Shown: in pieces, positions 53,095 to 62,674 of the stretch
Layout of the letters: the number at the start of each line of letters is the position of its first letter
Numbering within the stretch: the first letter of the stretch is position 1
Notes under the pieces: generated by a model
The model's input: the letters and a program-made list of their open reading frames with translations, nothing else
Database searches by the model: none
Told to the model about the DNA's origin: nothing
Assembly: GCA_947630805.1 (NCBI GenBank)
Contig: CANRIV010000003.1
Coordinates: 1 to 64,000 of the forward strand
Source: an uncultured Lachnospiraceae bacterium
GTDB taxonomy: Bacteria; Bacillota; Clostridia; Lachnospirales; Lachnospiraceae
Direction of reading: 5' to 3'
Length of the DNA stretch: 64,000 bases
Program-made: the position numbers and the translations under genes

Positions 53095-53868
53095 ATGAAT
53101 ATTCCCAAAGTAATCCATTACTGTTGGTTTGGCGATAAAGAAATGCCGGAAAAAGAAAAAAGCTGCATTGAGACATGGAAAAAATTTTTCCCGGACCATG
53201 AATTGAAATTATGGAATGAGAAAAATTTTGATTACTCCCAATGCAGTTTTGCAAAACAGGCTTACGACATGAAAAAATATGCGTTTGTGAGCGATTATGC
53301 CAGAGTCAGACTGCTGTATGAATATGGCGGAATATACATGGATACAGATGTAAAAGTATTAAAGCCTTTTCCGGAAACAACTGCGAAAAAGGGATTTATG
53401 GGCTTTGAAAACCAAACGATGGTAGGAACGGCAGTTATGGCGTGCGAGCCGCACAATGAAATCATAAAAGAACTGCTTTCTTATTATGAAAACCATGATT
53501 TTATGGAAAAAAACGGCGATATCAGCAATATAGCAAATGTTATTATCCTGACAGATATCTTAAAAGAAAAAGGTCTGATACCGGATGGGCAAAGACAACA
53601 GGTGTCAGGATTTGATATTTTTAACAGAGAAGTGTTCTACCCTAAAAAATTAAGTGAAACGCAGTTCAGAGTCACGAAAGATACCTGTGCGATTCATTTA
53701 TTTTCCTGCAGCTGGCTGTCTGAAAGAGAAAAAAAACGGGGAAACAATAAAATTTGGATTGAAATAGCCCGCCCCGCCCTCAGAAAAATGCGAAAAGCAG
53801 GCAGGAGCGTTCTGGGAAAAGAGCGCGTCAGAAAATTAGAGATAAAAATCCGAAACAAACTGAAATAG
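53095..53868 (+). CDS. GT32-type (DXD-motif) glycosyltransferase
   Basis: 257 aa. PKVIHYCWFGDKEMPEKEKSCIETWKKFFPDHELKLWNE and YALVSDYARVRLLYEYGG-like motif (AFVSDYARVRLLYEYGGIYMDTDVKVLKPF) identify the Gly_transf_sug family. The DTD in YMDTDV is the metal/nucleotide-sugar site. The C-terminus is basic. Such enzymes add sugars in capsule synthesis, using UDP- or GDP-donors. Its own ribosome binding site AAGGGG is present, with 45 bases to the upstream gene. Confidence 0.92.
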   Translation: MNIPKVIHYCWFGDKEMPEKEKSCIETWKKFFPDHELKLWNEKNFDYSQCSFAKQAYDMKKYAFVSDYARVRLLYEYGGIYMDTDVKVLKPFPETTAKKGFMGFENQTMVGTAVMACEPHNEIIKELLSYYENHDFMEKNGDISNIANVIILTDILKEKGLIPDGQRQQVSGFDIFNREVFYPKKLSETQFRVTKDTCAIHLFSCSWLSEREKKRGNNKIWIEIARPALRKMRKAGRSVLGKERVRKLEIKIRNKLK

Positions 53869-53945
53869 AAAGAAAATCTACAGTTTGAAACCGGTACTTT
53901 GCGTGAGTATGAGGAGATGTTCCTGTAAGCACAAGGAGGCAAACA

Positions 53946-55325
53946 ATGTGGAATGTCATATGTGGCAAAATATTTTCTGAGTGTGTGGAAAAATTCAGAG
54001 CAGAAAATATCAGATATTTTGTGCTTAGAAATTATGAATTGCTGCCACAGAGCAATGCGTCAAAGGATGTAGATATAGTAATTGAGCCCGGAAAAATAAA
54101 AAGAAGCATTGAAATTGTGCAAGAGGCTTATGCACATGGTAACATGACAAATTTTTATCATGTGGTATTTGAAAAACTCCACTGTCTGCACGGAATGGAT
54201 TCCGACCATCACAACAGGATTCATATTGATTTGATGGAAGGATATCGGGCGAAAGGATATGAAATATTTTCGTTTGACGAGATGTATGAACACACGACAT
54301 GGCAGAAAAACTTTTGTGTGATTGATAAATATTTTGAGGGAGTCATGCTTCTGATTTATAAACAGTTTGGATATAAAAGACCAAAACTGAAAGAGGCATA
54401 TCAGAAAAAAATAAAGGAAACTTATGATTTGTTTCCGGATAAATTGGAAGAACAGATAGCGCAGGTCACTTCTGTGAAACTGTCGAAAGAAATCATGGAA
54501 GCTGTCGAAAAAGAAGATTTTGTAACAGTCTTGGCAAAATCAGATGTCTTTACCAGGCAACTGCGGCGATATGTTTTGAAAAAACATCCCCTTGTCACAA
54601 TCGGAAGAATACTCCATTATTTCTGTCAGAAAATATGGAGAATTATTTTTACATACCGGGCGCACGCCCGCGTTTTTGCGGTAATAGCTCCTGATGGAGC
54701 GGGAAAAACGACATTTATAGAAATGCTGACAGAAAAACTGGATTTTTATTATGCCAATCTGCCGCAGGATGAGAGGATTCATTTATATCATTTCAGACCC
54801 GGCGTGTTTCCTAATCTGGGAGAATTGGGAGAAAAGGCAAAAGTTATGCAGCAGGATGACAACTGGACCAATCCACACAGAGGAAAACCGGCAAATTTTC
54901 TAAGTTCCATGATAAGAATTTCTTACTATACGATGGATTATATTATCGGATGGATGAAATGTGTGCGAAAAGATGTCCAATATGACAGGACCGTTGTGTT
55001 TGACCGGTATAGTTACGACCTTATTGTTGACCCGCTCAGAACAAAATTGAACCTGCCAAAGGGTTTCAGAAAATTCTTTGTTTCTCTCACACCACAGCCA
55101 AAAGTTGTTTTCGTGCTGGACACGACAGCCGATATAATTTATAAAAGAAAACAGGAGCTGGCGAAAGAAGAGATCAGCAGACAGTTGGAAGAGTATCGCA
55201 AACTGGCCTTAAGCCATAGAAGATTTCATATCATCAATGCCGGAAGGACGCCGGATGAGATGTCGGATGAGGCAGTTAAAATATTTTTGAATGAGTATAC
55301 TAGAAAGGTGGAAAAACATGAATAA
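53946..55325 (+). CDS. Nucleotidyltransferase-like / thymidylate-kinase-like fusion protein
   Basis: 459 aa in two parts. Residues ~1-190 resemble a minimal nucleotidyltransferase-fold sugar/aminoglycoside-type domain: FVLRNYELLPQSNASKDVDIVIEPG, where the spaced Asp pair (DVD) would bind metal, then RIHIDLM. Residues ~235-455 are a P-loop kinase of the thymidylate-kinase type: FAVIAPDGAGKTTFIEML (Walker A), TVVFDRYSYDLIVDP (DR motif) and VVFVLDTTADIIYKRKQEL (lid). A polysaccharide-cluster setting makes dTMP an unlikely substrate; a sugar, polyol or lipid phosphate is more likely but unproven. It overlaps the next gene by 8 bases. Confidence 0.82.
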   Translation: MWNVICGKIFSECVEKFRAENIRYFVLRNYELLPQSNASKDVDIVIEPGKIKRSIEIVQEAYAHGNMTNFYHVVFEKLHCLHGMDSDHHNRIHIDLMEGYRAKGYEIFSFDEMYEHTTWQKNFCVIDKYFEGVMLLIYKQFGYKRPKLKEAYQKKIKETYDLFPDKLEEQIAQVTSVKLSKEIMEAVEKEDFVTVLAKSDVFTRQLRRYVLKKHPLVTIGRILHYFCQKIWRIIFTYRAHARVFAVIAPDGAGKTTFIEMLTEKLDFYYANLPQDERIHLYHFRPGVFPNLGELGEKAKVMQQDDNWTNPHRGKPANFLSSMIRISYYTMDYIIGWMKCVRKDVQYDRTVVFDRYSYDLIVDPLRTKLNLPKGFRKFFVSLTPQPKVVFVLDTTADIIYKRKQELAKEEISRQLEEYRKLALSHRRFHIINAGRTPDEMSDEAVKIFLNEYTRKVEKHE

Positions 55326-56589
55326 AACTAAAATATTTGTATCTGCATTTGCCTGTGAGCCAAACAGAGGCTCGGAGCCGGGAGTGGGATGGCATTGGGT
55401 GTTGGAAATGTCAAGAAATTTTGAATTGTGGGTACTGACCAGAGAAGAAAATAAAAAAAGTATAGAACACTGGATGGAAGAACAGAATCATCCATACGAT
55501 ATCCATTTTGTTTATTATGATATGCCGAAGATGCTGCGTTTCTGGCAGAAAAAAGGACGGGGAATTCGGATTTATTATGTGTTGTGGCAGAAACTTTCCA
55601 ATAAAGTCGTCAGAAAGACAATGAAAACAAACGATATACCTATTTATCATTTACTGACTTATGGGAATTCTCTGTGGTGTGTCAGCAGATATGGAATGAA
55701 GCAATTCTTTATCTGGGGACCGACAGGCGGAGTGGATACGATACCGAAAGAGTTTTGCAAATATTATGATAAGCGGTCAAGGCTCATTGAGTTTGTGAGA
55801 AGGACAGTAGTAAAAACGCTGCCATTTAATTACGGTTTTCAAAAAAGATGTAAGAATGCGAATCTGATTTTTTGTAAATCTTATAATATGTACTATGCTG
55901 TTCCGGAAAAATATAGAGAGAAAGCAATGCTTTTTACGGATGTGGCAGTAGAGATGAAAGATTTCGGAGAACAGAAAAAGGAAAAGACGGATAAGATAAA
56001 ATATATTGCGGCCGGACGCCTGGATGCCTGGAGAGGTCTTGACCTTCTGATAGAAGCTTTTGATGCTGCCTATCAGAAAAATCAAAATATTACGTTAGAA
56101 ATTTTGGGCCGGGGAACAGATGAGGCCCGTCTGCATACCTTAATCCGAAGGAAGAAACTGGACCATTGTATCCATATGTGTGGAGAGGTGGCCATGGAAG
56201 AATATTTTAAAAAGATGAACGATGCGGATGTCATTGTCAATTCCAATCTGAAAGAAGGAGCGGTAACGGTATCTTTTGATTCTATGGCACTGTCTAAGCC
56301 GTTAATATGCGTGGATACGGGGGGATATACCCGGTACTTTCACAATGATTATGCCATAGTTTTGGAGAGACGGGACAGAGAGCAGCTGATAAAAGATTTG
56401 ACAGAGGCAATTCTGAAAATGACAGACAAAGAACTAGGACAGGAATTTGGCAGAAAAGCGCATGCGGCAGGAGAAAAATACACCTGGAAACACAAGGGAG
56501 ATGCGATATATACAGAGATAGAAAAAGCATATAAAGGAGATTGTGGACAGGCAGATGAAAAGAGTAGCAGCAATCGTATTGAATTATAA
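55318..56589 (+). CDS. GT4-type glycosyltransferase
   Basis: 423 aa from the ATG at 55318, preceded by AAAGGTGG; the track's start (55291) lies deeper in the upstream gene. N-terminus KIFVSAFACEPNRGSEPGVGWHWVLEM is typical of a capsule GT4 group, where the Gly-rich turn contacts the acceptor. C-terminal donor domain: YIAAGRLDAWRGLDLLIEAF, LEILGRGTDE and SNLKEGAVTVSFDSMALSKPLICVDTGGY. Retaining transferase of unknown sugar. Overlaps both neighbours (8 bases upstream, ~47 bases downstream), so translation is tightly coupled. Confidence 0.9.
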   Translation: MNKTKIFVSAFACEPNRGSEPGVGWHWVLEMSRNFELWVLTREENKKSIEHWMEEQNHPYDIHFVYYDMPKMLRFWQKKGRGIRIYYVLWQKLSNKVVRKTMKTNDIPIYHLLTYGNSLWCVSRYGMKQFFIWGPTGGVDTIPKEFCKYYDKRSRLIEFVRRTVVKTLPFNYGFQKRCKNANLIFCKSYNMYYAVPEKYREKAMLFTDVAVEMKDFGEQKKEKTDKIKYIAAGRLDAWRGLDLLIEAFDAAYQKNQNITLEILGRGTDEARLHTLIRRKKLDHCIHMCGEVAMEEYFKKMNDADVIVNSNLKEGAVTVSFDSMALSKPLICVDTGGYTRYFHNDYAIVLERRDREQLIKDLTEAILKMTDKELGQEFGRKAHAAGEKYTWKHKGDAIYTEIEKAYKGDCGQADEKSSSNRIEL

Positions 56590-57415
56590 TTCCTTTGAGG
56601 ATAGCGAAAAATGTGTTATGCTTTTAAAGAGACAAAAAGGGGTTGATTTAAAAGTTATAATTGTAGATAATTGTTCTACCGACCAGAGTGAACAGAAACT
56701 GACGGCTTTGGGAAAAACGCAAGATGTCACCGTGATAGCAAACAAAGAAAACAGAGGTTATTCGGCGGGAAACAATATTGGATTGAAGCTTGCAGCCGAA
56801 CAGGGATTTGACTACAGTCTGATTATTAATCCTGATGTAGAGTTGAGAGACGAGACATATGTGCAGCAGGCGCTGGAAAAACTGGAAGAAGATTCCCGGA
56901 TTGTGGTACTGGGTACTGATGTAAAAAATATGAAAGGACAATGCCAGAATCCTATGAGAGAAATGGGGTACTGGGAAGAAATTTTCTGGCCCCTGTCAAC
57001 AATCAAAGGAAAGCTGAGAGGTAAGCCATCTTATATCTGCGATAATGCGAAAGAAGGATATTGTGAGATGGTGTCCGGCTGTTGTTTTTTTGTCCGTATG
57101 GATTTTATACAAAAAACGGGTTATCTGGATGAAAAATCCTTTATGTATTTTGAGGAGTCCATTCTGGCAGCCAGAGTGGCAAAAGAGGGATATCGGGAAT
57201 ATTTTCTGCCGGAACTGACGGCATATCATATGCACAGAGAGTCTGAAAAAGGAAATCCCAAAAAGAAATGGGACAATTATTATAAAAGCAGAAAATATTT
57301 CTTTGAAAAATATAGCAGCCATGGAAAATTGAAACGCAGCATGATATGCGCTAGTATATGGCTTCAAAAAAAGGTAATGGCGGCAAGAGAAGTTAGAAAA
57401 TACAAGAGTATTTAA
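56543..57415 (+). CDS. GT2 family glycosyltransferase (WcaA/RfbN-like)
   Basis: 290 aa from a GTG that overlaps the upstream gene; an ATG at 56555 is the other possible start, and AAGGAG lies close to the GTG. GT-A fold motifs: AAIVLNYNSFEDSEKCV, KVIIVDNCSTDQSEQK, RGYSAGNNIGLKLA and IINPDVELRDE (metal site). ...VSGCCFFVRMDFIQKTGYLDEKSFMYFEE matches the rhamnosyltransferase-type acceptor loop of this GT2 group. Inverting transferase; the sugar is not determinable. Confidence 0.9.
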   Translation: MDRQMKRVAAIVLNYNSFEDSEKCVMLLKRQKGVDLKVIIVDNCSTDQSEQKLTALGKTQDVTVIANKENRGYSAGNNIGLKLAAEQGFDYSLIINPDVELRDETYVQQALEKLEEDSRIVVLGTDVKNMKGQCQNPMREMGYWEEIFWPLSTIKGKLRGKPSYICDNAKEGYCEMVSGCCFFVRMDFIQKTGYLDEKSFMYFEESILAARVAKEGYREYFLPELTAYHMHRESEKGNPKKKWDNYYKSRKYFFEKYSSHGKLKRSMICASIWLQKKVMAAREVRKYKSI

Positions 57416-57434
57416 AGAGTAAGGAAACAGAGAT

Positions 57435-58733
57435 ATGAGTGTACTGGAAGGTTTGACCCCCTCAATAAAATTTGAATTAAAACATGATATTTACTGGCCG
57501 ATTATTGTGATTACCGTGCTGAGGCTGGGAGGCTTTTCTGATAAAATAGTCTTTTTGGGGATTGTTTTCTGGCTGGTCTTAATGACCTGGCAGGCGCGTA
57601 AAATTATTGTTCCCCGTGTCAAAGGTTTGTGGCTGTACACAGGGTCGATTATTCTTTCTATTCTTTTGGGAATGTTATCCTACCAAATCAGAGATGTCGT
57701 AAGAGACGTGTATTATGTAGTACCTACAGTCATTGCCATAATTTTTGGATACTATTGTGGAATGATAAAAAGAAAAAATATCCGAAAGACAATATATCTG
57801 TCGGGATTTATTATATCTGCCTATGCCTTCTGGAGACTGATTACTGATTTGGGATTGTTAAGCGATTTTGGCGCCCTGAGAGGAGTCATGGGAACAAAAC
57901 TCTATGAAGTGTGCGCTATTTTTGGAGCGATGTTTATAGAATGTTTTGTTTACAAAAAAGTATTTTTTTCAAAGTGGGCAGACCGCATAATTTTAATGCT
58001 GATGATGCTGCAGATTTCACTGTCCCTGGGAAGAAGTGCGATTATTCAGGCGTTGGGAATTATACTGACAGGCATGCTTCTGGCAGGATATTACCGGCAG
58101 GATAAAATGAACAGTTTAAAAAAAATCATTCAGATTGTCAGTCTGATTATCGTTGTTTTTGCTGTAGCAAAATTTGTTCTTCCTCAGGAAGCAACAGAAA
58201 TGTTTGCCGAGAAGTGGGAGAACAACATAGAAGAAATGGACAGCTCCCAGGAATTTGACAGTACAGCTGATGCGATGCACAACTGGAGAGCTTATGAGAT
58301 ACAGTGCGCCAAGGAACAATGGAAAAAAAGCAATATTCTCGTACAGTTAATTGGAGAGGGCTTTGGCACAAGTATTCAATTAAAATATGTTCCTTATAAC
58401 TGGGAATTCATCAGCGGGGATACGATACCGCTTCTGCACAACGGATGCTATACCATGCTGCCTAAAGGCGGATTACTGGGCGTGGCGGCAATGTTGTGGA
58501 TTATGATATTTGGCGCGGCTTATATGCTGTTGAAATATGGAAAATCATACCGGGGAATACAAAACGAACTAATTGTGCTCGTAGCCATAGGATTTGGTAT
58601 GGCGTGTGAGACTTATGTTACGAATGGTATGGTGGCACAGTCCTATAATCTTGCATGGGGACTGCTCGTGGGTATTATAAATTATGATATTGTTCATTAT
58701 AAAAGCGTGAAATCAGGAGAGGAAAATAAGTGA
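57435..58733 (+). CDS. O-antigen/capsule polymerase-like membrane protein (Wzy)
   Basis: 432 aa with about eleven hydrophobic segments over the entire length, and one larger polar loop (~residues 255-330: EKWENNIEEMDSSQEFDSTADAMHNWRAYEIQCAKEQW) typical of Wzy/O-antigen-ligase-like proteins. The RA(Y)E motif in that loop is typical of polymerases. It would join lipid-linked repeat units at the outer face of the membrane. Wzy proteins share little sequence, so the assignment rests on topology and position. The stop overlaps the GTG of the next gene. Confidence 0.82.
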   Translation: MSVLEGLTPSIKFELKHDIYWPIIVITVLRLGGFSDKIVFLGIVFWLVLMTWQARKIIVPRVKGLWLYTGSIILSILLGMLSYQIRDVVRDVYYVVPTVIAIIFGYYCGMIKRKNIRKTIYLSGFIISAYAFWRLITDLGLLSDFGALRGVMGTKLYEVCAIFGAMFIECFVYKKVFFSKWADRIILMLMMLQISLSLGRSAIIQALGIILTGMLLAGYYRQDKMNSLKKIIQIVSLIIVVFAVAKFVLPQEATEMFAEKWENNIEEMDSSQEFDSTADAMHNWRAYEIQCAKEQWKKSNILVQLIGEGFGTSIQLKYVPYNWEFISGDTIPLLHNGCYTMLPKGGLLGVAAMLWIMIFGAAYMLLKYGKSYRGIQNELIVLVAIGFGMACETYVTNGMVAQSYNLAWGLLVGIINYDIVHYKSVKSGEENK

Positions 58734-60493
58734 CAGATTACCAAAACTATTTAAAATCAAATCAATATGAATGGGTATTTTTTGATTTTTTTGATACGAT
58801 TGTTCATAGAAAAGAAAATAAAGATTCTCTGAAAATGATGTGGGCAAAAATACTTTTGGAAAAAGGTATTGCAAATGGAGATATTCGCAATGAAAACCTG
58901 AAAGCGTGCCACCTGTATGAAATTCGATGCAGAGCAGAAAAATTGGAATGGGAAAATCTTGAGGAGAAAAAAGAGCCGGAATATTCTGAAGTATGCGGCA
59001 AAATGTATAATTTTTTATCGAACAGTCTGACAATCACAGAAGAAGAATTTTGCAGGCTTAGTCTGGAATGTGATGTACAGGCAGAATTATGCGTACAATT
59101 TCCGGATGATGACACGATAGAAATGATGAAGGATGCAAAGGCAAACGGAAAAAAGATTGCCATCGTGTCCGATTTTTATCTGCCGAAAGAAGCATTTCAA
59201 ATCTTTTTGTCGCATCATGGTATTGTAGGACTGGTAGATGAAATTTACATATCCAGTGATTATGGCGTGCGTAAAAGTGATGGAAGTCTGTATGCTGCAG
59301 TAAAGAAAATCTTAGGTATTGATACTGCGCTAATGATAGGAGACAACCTTCAATCTGATAAAATAAATGCACAAAATAACGGACTGGAAGCGATTCAAAA
59401 AAAATATGAGGAAGTTGAAATTCCTGTAAGAGATGAAAAATATATCAGACAAGAATTGAAAAAGAAGATAAAACAGTGTGATGCGGCAGGCCCCTATGCG
59501 GGGTATATTTTAAATGTCTATCTGTTTATTGAAAAACTGTACCTGGAGTGTTTAAAAAACGGGTATAAAAAAGTATATTTTTTGTCCAGAGAGGGGCAGA
59601 GGCTCAAAGAACTGTTTGATTTGTATATAAGAGATAAAAGCCACATTCAAACAAATTATTTATGCCTGTCCCGCTATTCCCTGATTAAAGCATCGCAGGA
59701 AGAAGAACAGAAAAAAGAATTTCAAAAATATCTTAACGCCTGTGGTATCACTGAAACGGAAGATATTGTTGTCGTAGATATCGGCTGGAAAGGAACAGTG
59801 CAGAAATATCTCAGTGAAATCATAGAAAATAAAATTCACGGGTATTATCTGGGAATTCGGGAAGAATCAGAATGTTCCTTTCAAAGCAAAAAAACGGGAC
59901 TGTTGTATGATGCTTTTCCGCAGAAAAGCCTGACGTATCATTTGTATTGGTTTGGAAGTATCTTTCAGGAACAGCTGCTGGTAGCAGATCATGGAACGGT
60001 ACTCCGTTATGAAAACGCTACTCCGGTAATTGATGATGATCCGGAAAATGATGTCATTTATCAGCATCTGCTGCCCAAACGACAGAAAGAGAATGTTATT
60101 TTTGAAGAGACGATAAAGCTGTTTCAAAATACCTGCTATTATTTAAGTGATTTTGAAATGATGATGGCAAAAAATTATTTAAGAATGACGTTAAATACAT
60201 CCCGGGCATACCGCTCGGAAAGAAATATTCTAAACGGCATGAATACAACCTTTGACAATGAAGCATTAAGACTTTCGGGAGTCAAAGAAGAGCATTATTC
60301 TATGAAGCAGAAAATCAAAAGAATGTTGCGCAGGTACAGAGATGTCTATCGGGAAAATAAAGAGCCGATAGAATATCTGAGAATATTTGCCCTTTATTCC
60401 AAACAGTTAAAACTGAATTGGCTGTATCCGGTATTGGCAAAGATTGTATATCGGGCCGAATTAAGATTTCTGAGGAAAAGGAATGGACGTTAA
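58730..60493 (+). CDS. COG5610-type HAD-superfamily protein with C-terminal domain of unknown function
   Basis: 587 aa starting at a GTG within the upstream stop (GTGA), with GGAGAGG nearby. Residues ~15-225 are a HAD hydrolase: motif I FFDFFDTIVHR, motif II AIVSDFY, motif III Lys in GVRKSDGSLY, motif IV MIGDNLQSD. Residues ~250-480 form a second domain (YKKVYFLSREGQRLKELFDLY, DIVVVDIGWKGTVQKYLSEI) that follows HAD domains in many surface-polysaccharide clusters. The combination recalls predicted hydrolases of COG5610. The substrate may be a phosphorylated sugar or glycan intermediate (inference). Confidence 0.82.
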   Translation: MTDYQNYLKSNQYEWVFFDFFDTIVHRKENKDSLKMMWAKILLEKGIANGDIRNENLKACHLYEIRCRAEKLEWENLEEKKEPEYSEVCGKMYNFLSNSLTITEEEFCRLSLECDVQAELCVQFPDDDTIEMMKDAKANGKKIAIVSDFYLPKEAFQIFLSHHGIVGLVDEIYISSDYGVRKSDGSLYAAVKKILGIDTALMIGDNLQSDKINAQNNGLEAIQKKYEEVEIPVRDEKYIRQELKKKIKQCDAAGPYAGYILNVYLFIEKLYLECLKNGYKKVYFLSREGQRLKELFDLYIRDKSHIQTNYLCLSRYSLIKASQEEEQKKEFQKYLNACGITETEDIVVVDIGWKGTVQKYLSEIIENKIHGYYLGIREESECSFQSKKTGLLYDAFPQKSLTYHLYWFGSIFQEQLLVADHGTVLRYENATPVIDDDPENDVIYQHLLPKRQKENVIFEETIKLFQNTCYYLSDFEMMMAKNYLRMTLNTSRAYRSERNILNGMNTTFDNEALRLSGVKEEHYSMKQKIKRMLRRYRDVYRENKEPIEYLRIFALYSKQLKLNWLYPVLAKIVYRAELRFLRKRNGR

Positions 60494-61505
60494 TGTATCA
60501 GTAATCTGCCCGGTCTATAATGTGGAAAAGTATCTGGAAAAAGCAGTACAGTCCATACAGGGGCAGAAATATCAATCTTATGAAATCATTCTGGTAGATG
60601 ATGGCTCGACGGACAAATCCGGTCATATGTGTGATGAATATGCGCGTGCATATCATAATATCCGCGTTGTGCACCAGAAAAACCAGGGCCCCGGAACTGC
60701 CAGAAATAATGGATTGAAAGAGGCAAAAGGAAAATATATATATTTTATGGATCCGGATGATTATATCGATTCAGCGCTGCTTGCAGAAAACATAAAACTG
60801 TTGGAGGAAAACAGCGCTGATTTTGTCATGTTCAATTATATCCGGGAAGTTTACGATGCAGAAGAAAAAATTGTACATACCGAAGAAGGGGTGGTTTCTC
60901 TTCAGGGAGTTTGGACAAATGCGCAGATGAAAGAACATTTTCTGAAATATTTTACGGAGAATGTTCCGTCTGCTTATTTTGTATGGAACAAAATATACCG
61001 CAAGACATTTCTGACAAAAAACCATATTCTTTTTTCTGAAATTCCTATGGGAGAAGATACCAATTTTAATCTTGATATATATTCTAAAAACTATCAGTCG
61101 GTTTATAATCCTAAAATTTATTATCATTATTGCTCCAGAAGTTCTTCCGCTGTCAACCGCTATCATCCGGACAGATTTGAGTATGAACTCCTTCTGGCTG
61201 ACAGAATCCGGGAATTAATCGGAAAACTGGGAAAGAGCAGCGATAAAAACTATATAGACCTGATGTATTTTTATTATTTCCGGGCACTGGATTTTGAGAC
61301 GCATAATATTTTAAGAAAGGAATGTATGTTAAATTTCCGACAGAAAAAAGACAGATTAAAGAAAATTCTTGAAAACCAAAGAATCCGGGACAGCCTTTGG
61401 AATCTGTCCGTGATAAGGGGTCAGACAAAACCGGGGCGGTTAAAAATTTATCTGCTGCGTAGGCGTATGACAGGAATATGTGTGCTGTTGATGAGCGTAC
61501 TGTAA
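60483..61505 (+). CDS. GT2 family glycosyltransferase
   Basis: 340 aa; the ATG overlaps the previous gene by 11 bases, with GAGGAAAAGG as binding site. GT-A motifs: VSVICPVYNVEKYLEKAVQSI, YEIILVDDGSTDKSGHMCDEYA, GTARNNGLKEAKGKYIYFMDPDDYID (DxD metal site) and PMGEDTNFNLDIY. The C-terminal ~100 residues are helical and basic, suggesting membrane association. It transfers one sugar of the repeat unit from an NDP-donor with inversion. Confidence 0.93.
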   Translation: MDVNVSVICPVYNVEKYLEKAVQSIQGQKYQSYEIILVDDGSTDKSGHMCDEYARAYHNIRVVHQKNQGPGTARNNGLKEAKGKYIYFMDPDDYIDSALLAENIKLLEENSADFVMFNYIREVYDAEEKIVHTEEGVVSLQGVWTNAQMKEHFLKYFTENVPSAYFVWNKIYRKTFLTKNHILFSEIPMGEDTNFNLDIYSKNYQSVYNPKIYYHYCSRSSSAVNRYHPDRFEYELLLADRIRELIGKLGKSSDKNYIDLMYFYYFRALDFETHNILRKECMLNFRQKKDRLKKILENQRIRDSLWNLSVIRGQTKPGRLKIYLLRRRMTGICVLLMSVL

Positions 61506-61527
61506 GAAAAAGATGGAGAAGAGTGTG

Positions 61528-62652
61528 ATGAAAGAAAAAAAACTAATTGATGAAATTTTTTATCCTTCAGATACAGGGAAAAAACATATTCTATTCCGCC
61601 ATGCAGACAAAATTTGGATTATGCCTGTAAAAGGAAAAAAGCAGGCTCTGGAAATGTACCAGCCCTCTACAAAGAAGGGAAAGATGTTGAAGAAAGCTGT
61701 TTTGTGGTGCGCAGGTATTCCGGTAATTTCTTCGGTATTAGGCATATCTGTGCAGCGGATGGAATTCCACCCTGAAATACATAAATATCTGCAGAAACTG
61801 TTGGAGAAAGAGGAGTTTTATATTGCCGCATACCGGGGAGATACCAGCTCAAAACAGAACGATAAGATCACACTGCAGTTGTATCAGACGGACAAAATTA
61901 TTGCCTATGCAAAACTGGCGAAAGATGCAGATGTGATAAAAACATTTGAACATGAAATTAAAGCATTGGATTTTCTTGCGCAAAAAGAGATACAGGATAT
62001 TCCAAAAATAATTGGAGAAACCACAGTTGGCAGGATTCGGGTTTTTGTGCAGACGACAAAGAAGAAACTATATCAGAAGTTTCCGTTAAAATTTGAAAGC
62101 CGGCATATTGACTGCATTGATCATATTGTAAAAAAGACCAGACAGAAACTGCATTACGAGGATACAGATTTTTATGTTTATATGCAGTACCTGAAGTCGG
62201 AAATCGAAACTTTTGATGTGCAGGATGGGAAGGTGCTCAAAGAGGCGATTACCATGATAGAAAAGCGCTTAAACAGCCATTCCTGTGAGTATGCCTTTGC
62301 CCATGGAGATTATACGGCAAGTAATATGTATGAACAGAAGGGAAAAATCCAACTGTTTGATTTTGAATACTGTCGCAATTCTATGCCCTGTTATATTGAT
62401 GTATTTCATTATATGACGCAAATCCTGTTGTCAGGATACAGAAACAGTTTTCATAAAGTTATAAAACTGTATGAGAGCAGAAGAACAATGCTGGAGCAAT
62501 ATATGAACGATACAGATTTTATTTATCTGTGTTATCTGGTTTATATTGTGAGCTTTTACGCGAAAAGGACAGAGACGGATGTCTTGATTATGCAGGAAAG
62601 ATACCGCCGCCGGATACAACTGATAAAATATTTGATACAGAAACAAAAATAG
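61528..62652 (+). CDS. Phosphotransferase (APH/choline-kinase fold) in polysaccharide cluster
   Basis: 374 aa from the ATG at 61528, chosen because GGAG lies 9 bases before it; the track's ATG at 61513 is possible but has no clear site. The C-terminal half has a kinase-like core: YAFAHGDYTASNMYEQKGKIQLFDFEYC gives the HGDxxxxN catalytic loop and the DFE metal motif of aminoglycoside-phosphotransferase-fold kinases. The N-terminal half includes IAYAKLAKDADV, where Lys may bind ATP. Within a capsule operon it could phosphorylate a sugar, choline-like group or lipid; this is inference. Confidence 0.82.
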   Translation: MKEKKLIDEIFYPSDTGKKHILFRHADKIWIMPVKGKKQALEMYQPSTKKGKMLKKAVLWCAGIPVISSVLGISVQRMEFHPEIHKYLQKLLEKEEFYIAAYRGDTSSKQNDKITLQLYQTDKIIAYAKLAKDADVIKTFEHEIKALDFLAQKEIQDIPKIIGETTVGRIRVFVQTTKKKLYQKFPLKFESRHIDCIDHIVKKTRQKLHYEDTDFYVYMQYLKSEIETFDVQDGKVLKEAITMIEKRLNSHSCEYAFAHGDYTASNMYEQKGKIQLFDFEYCRNSMPCYIDVFHYMTQILLSGYRNSFHKVIKLYESRRTMLEQYMNDTDFIYLCYLVYIVSFYAKRTETDVLIMQERYRRRIQLIKYLIQKQK

Positions 62653-62674
62653 TATGGGGAAAGGCGAAGAGAGG

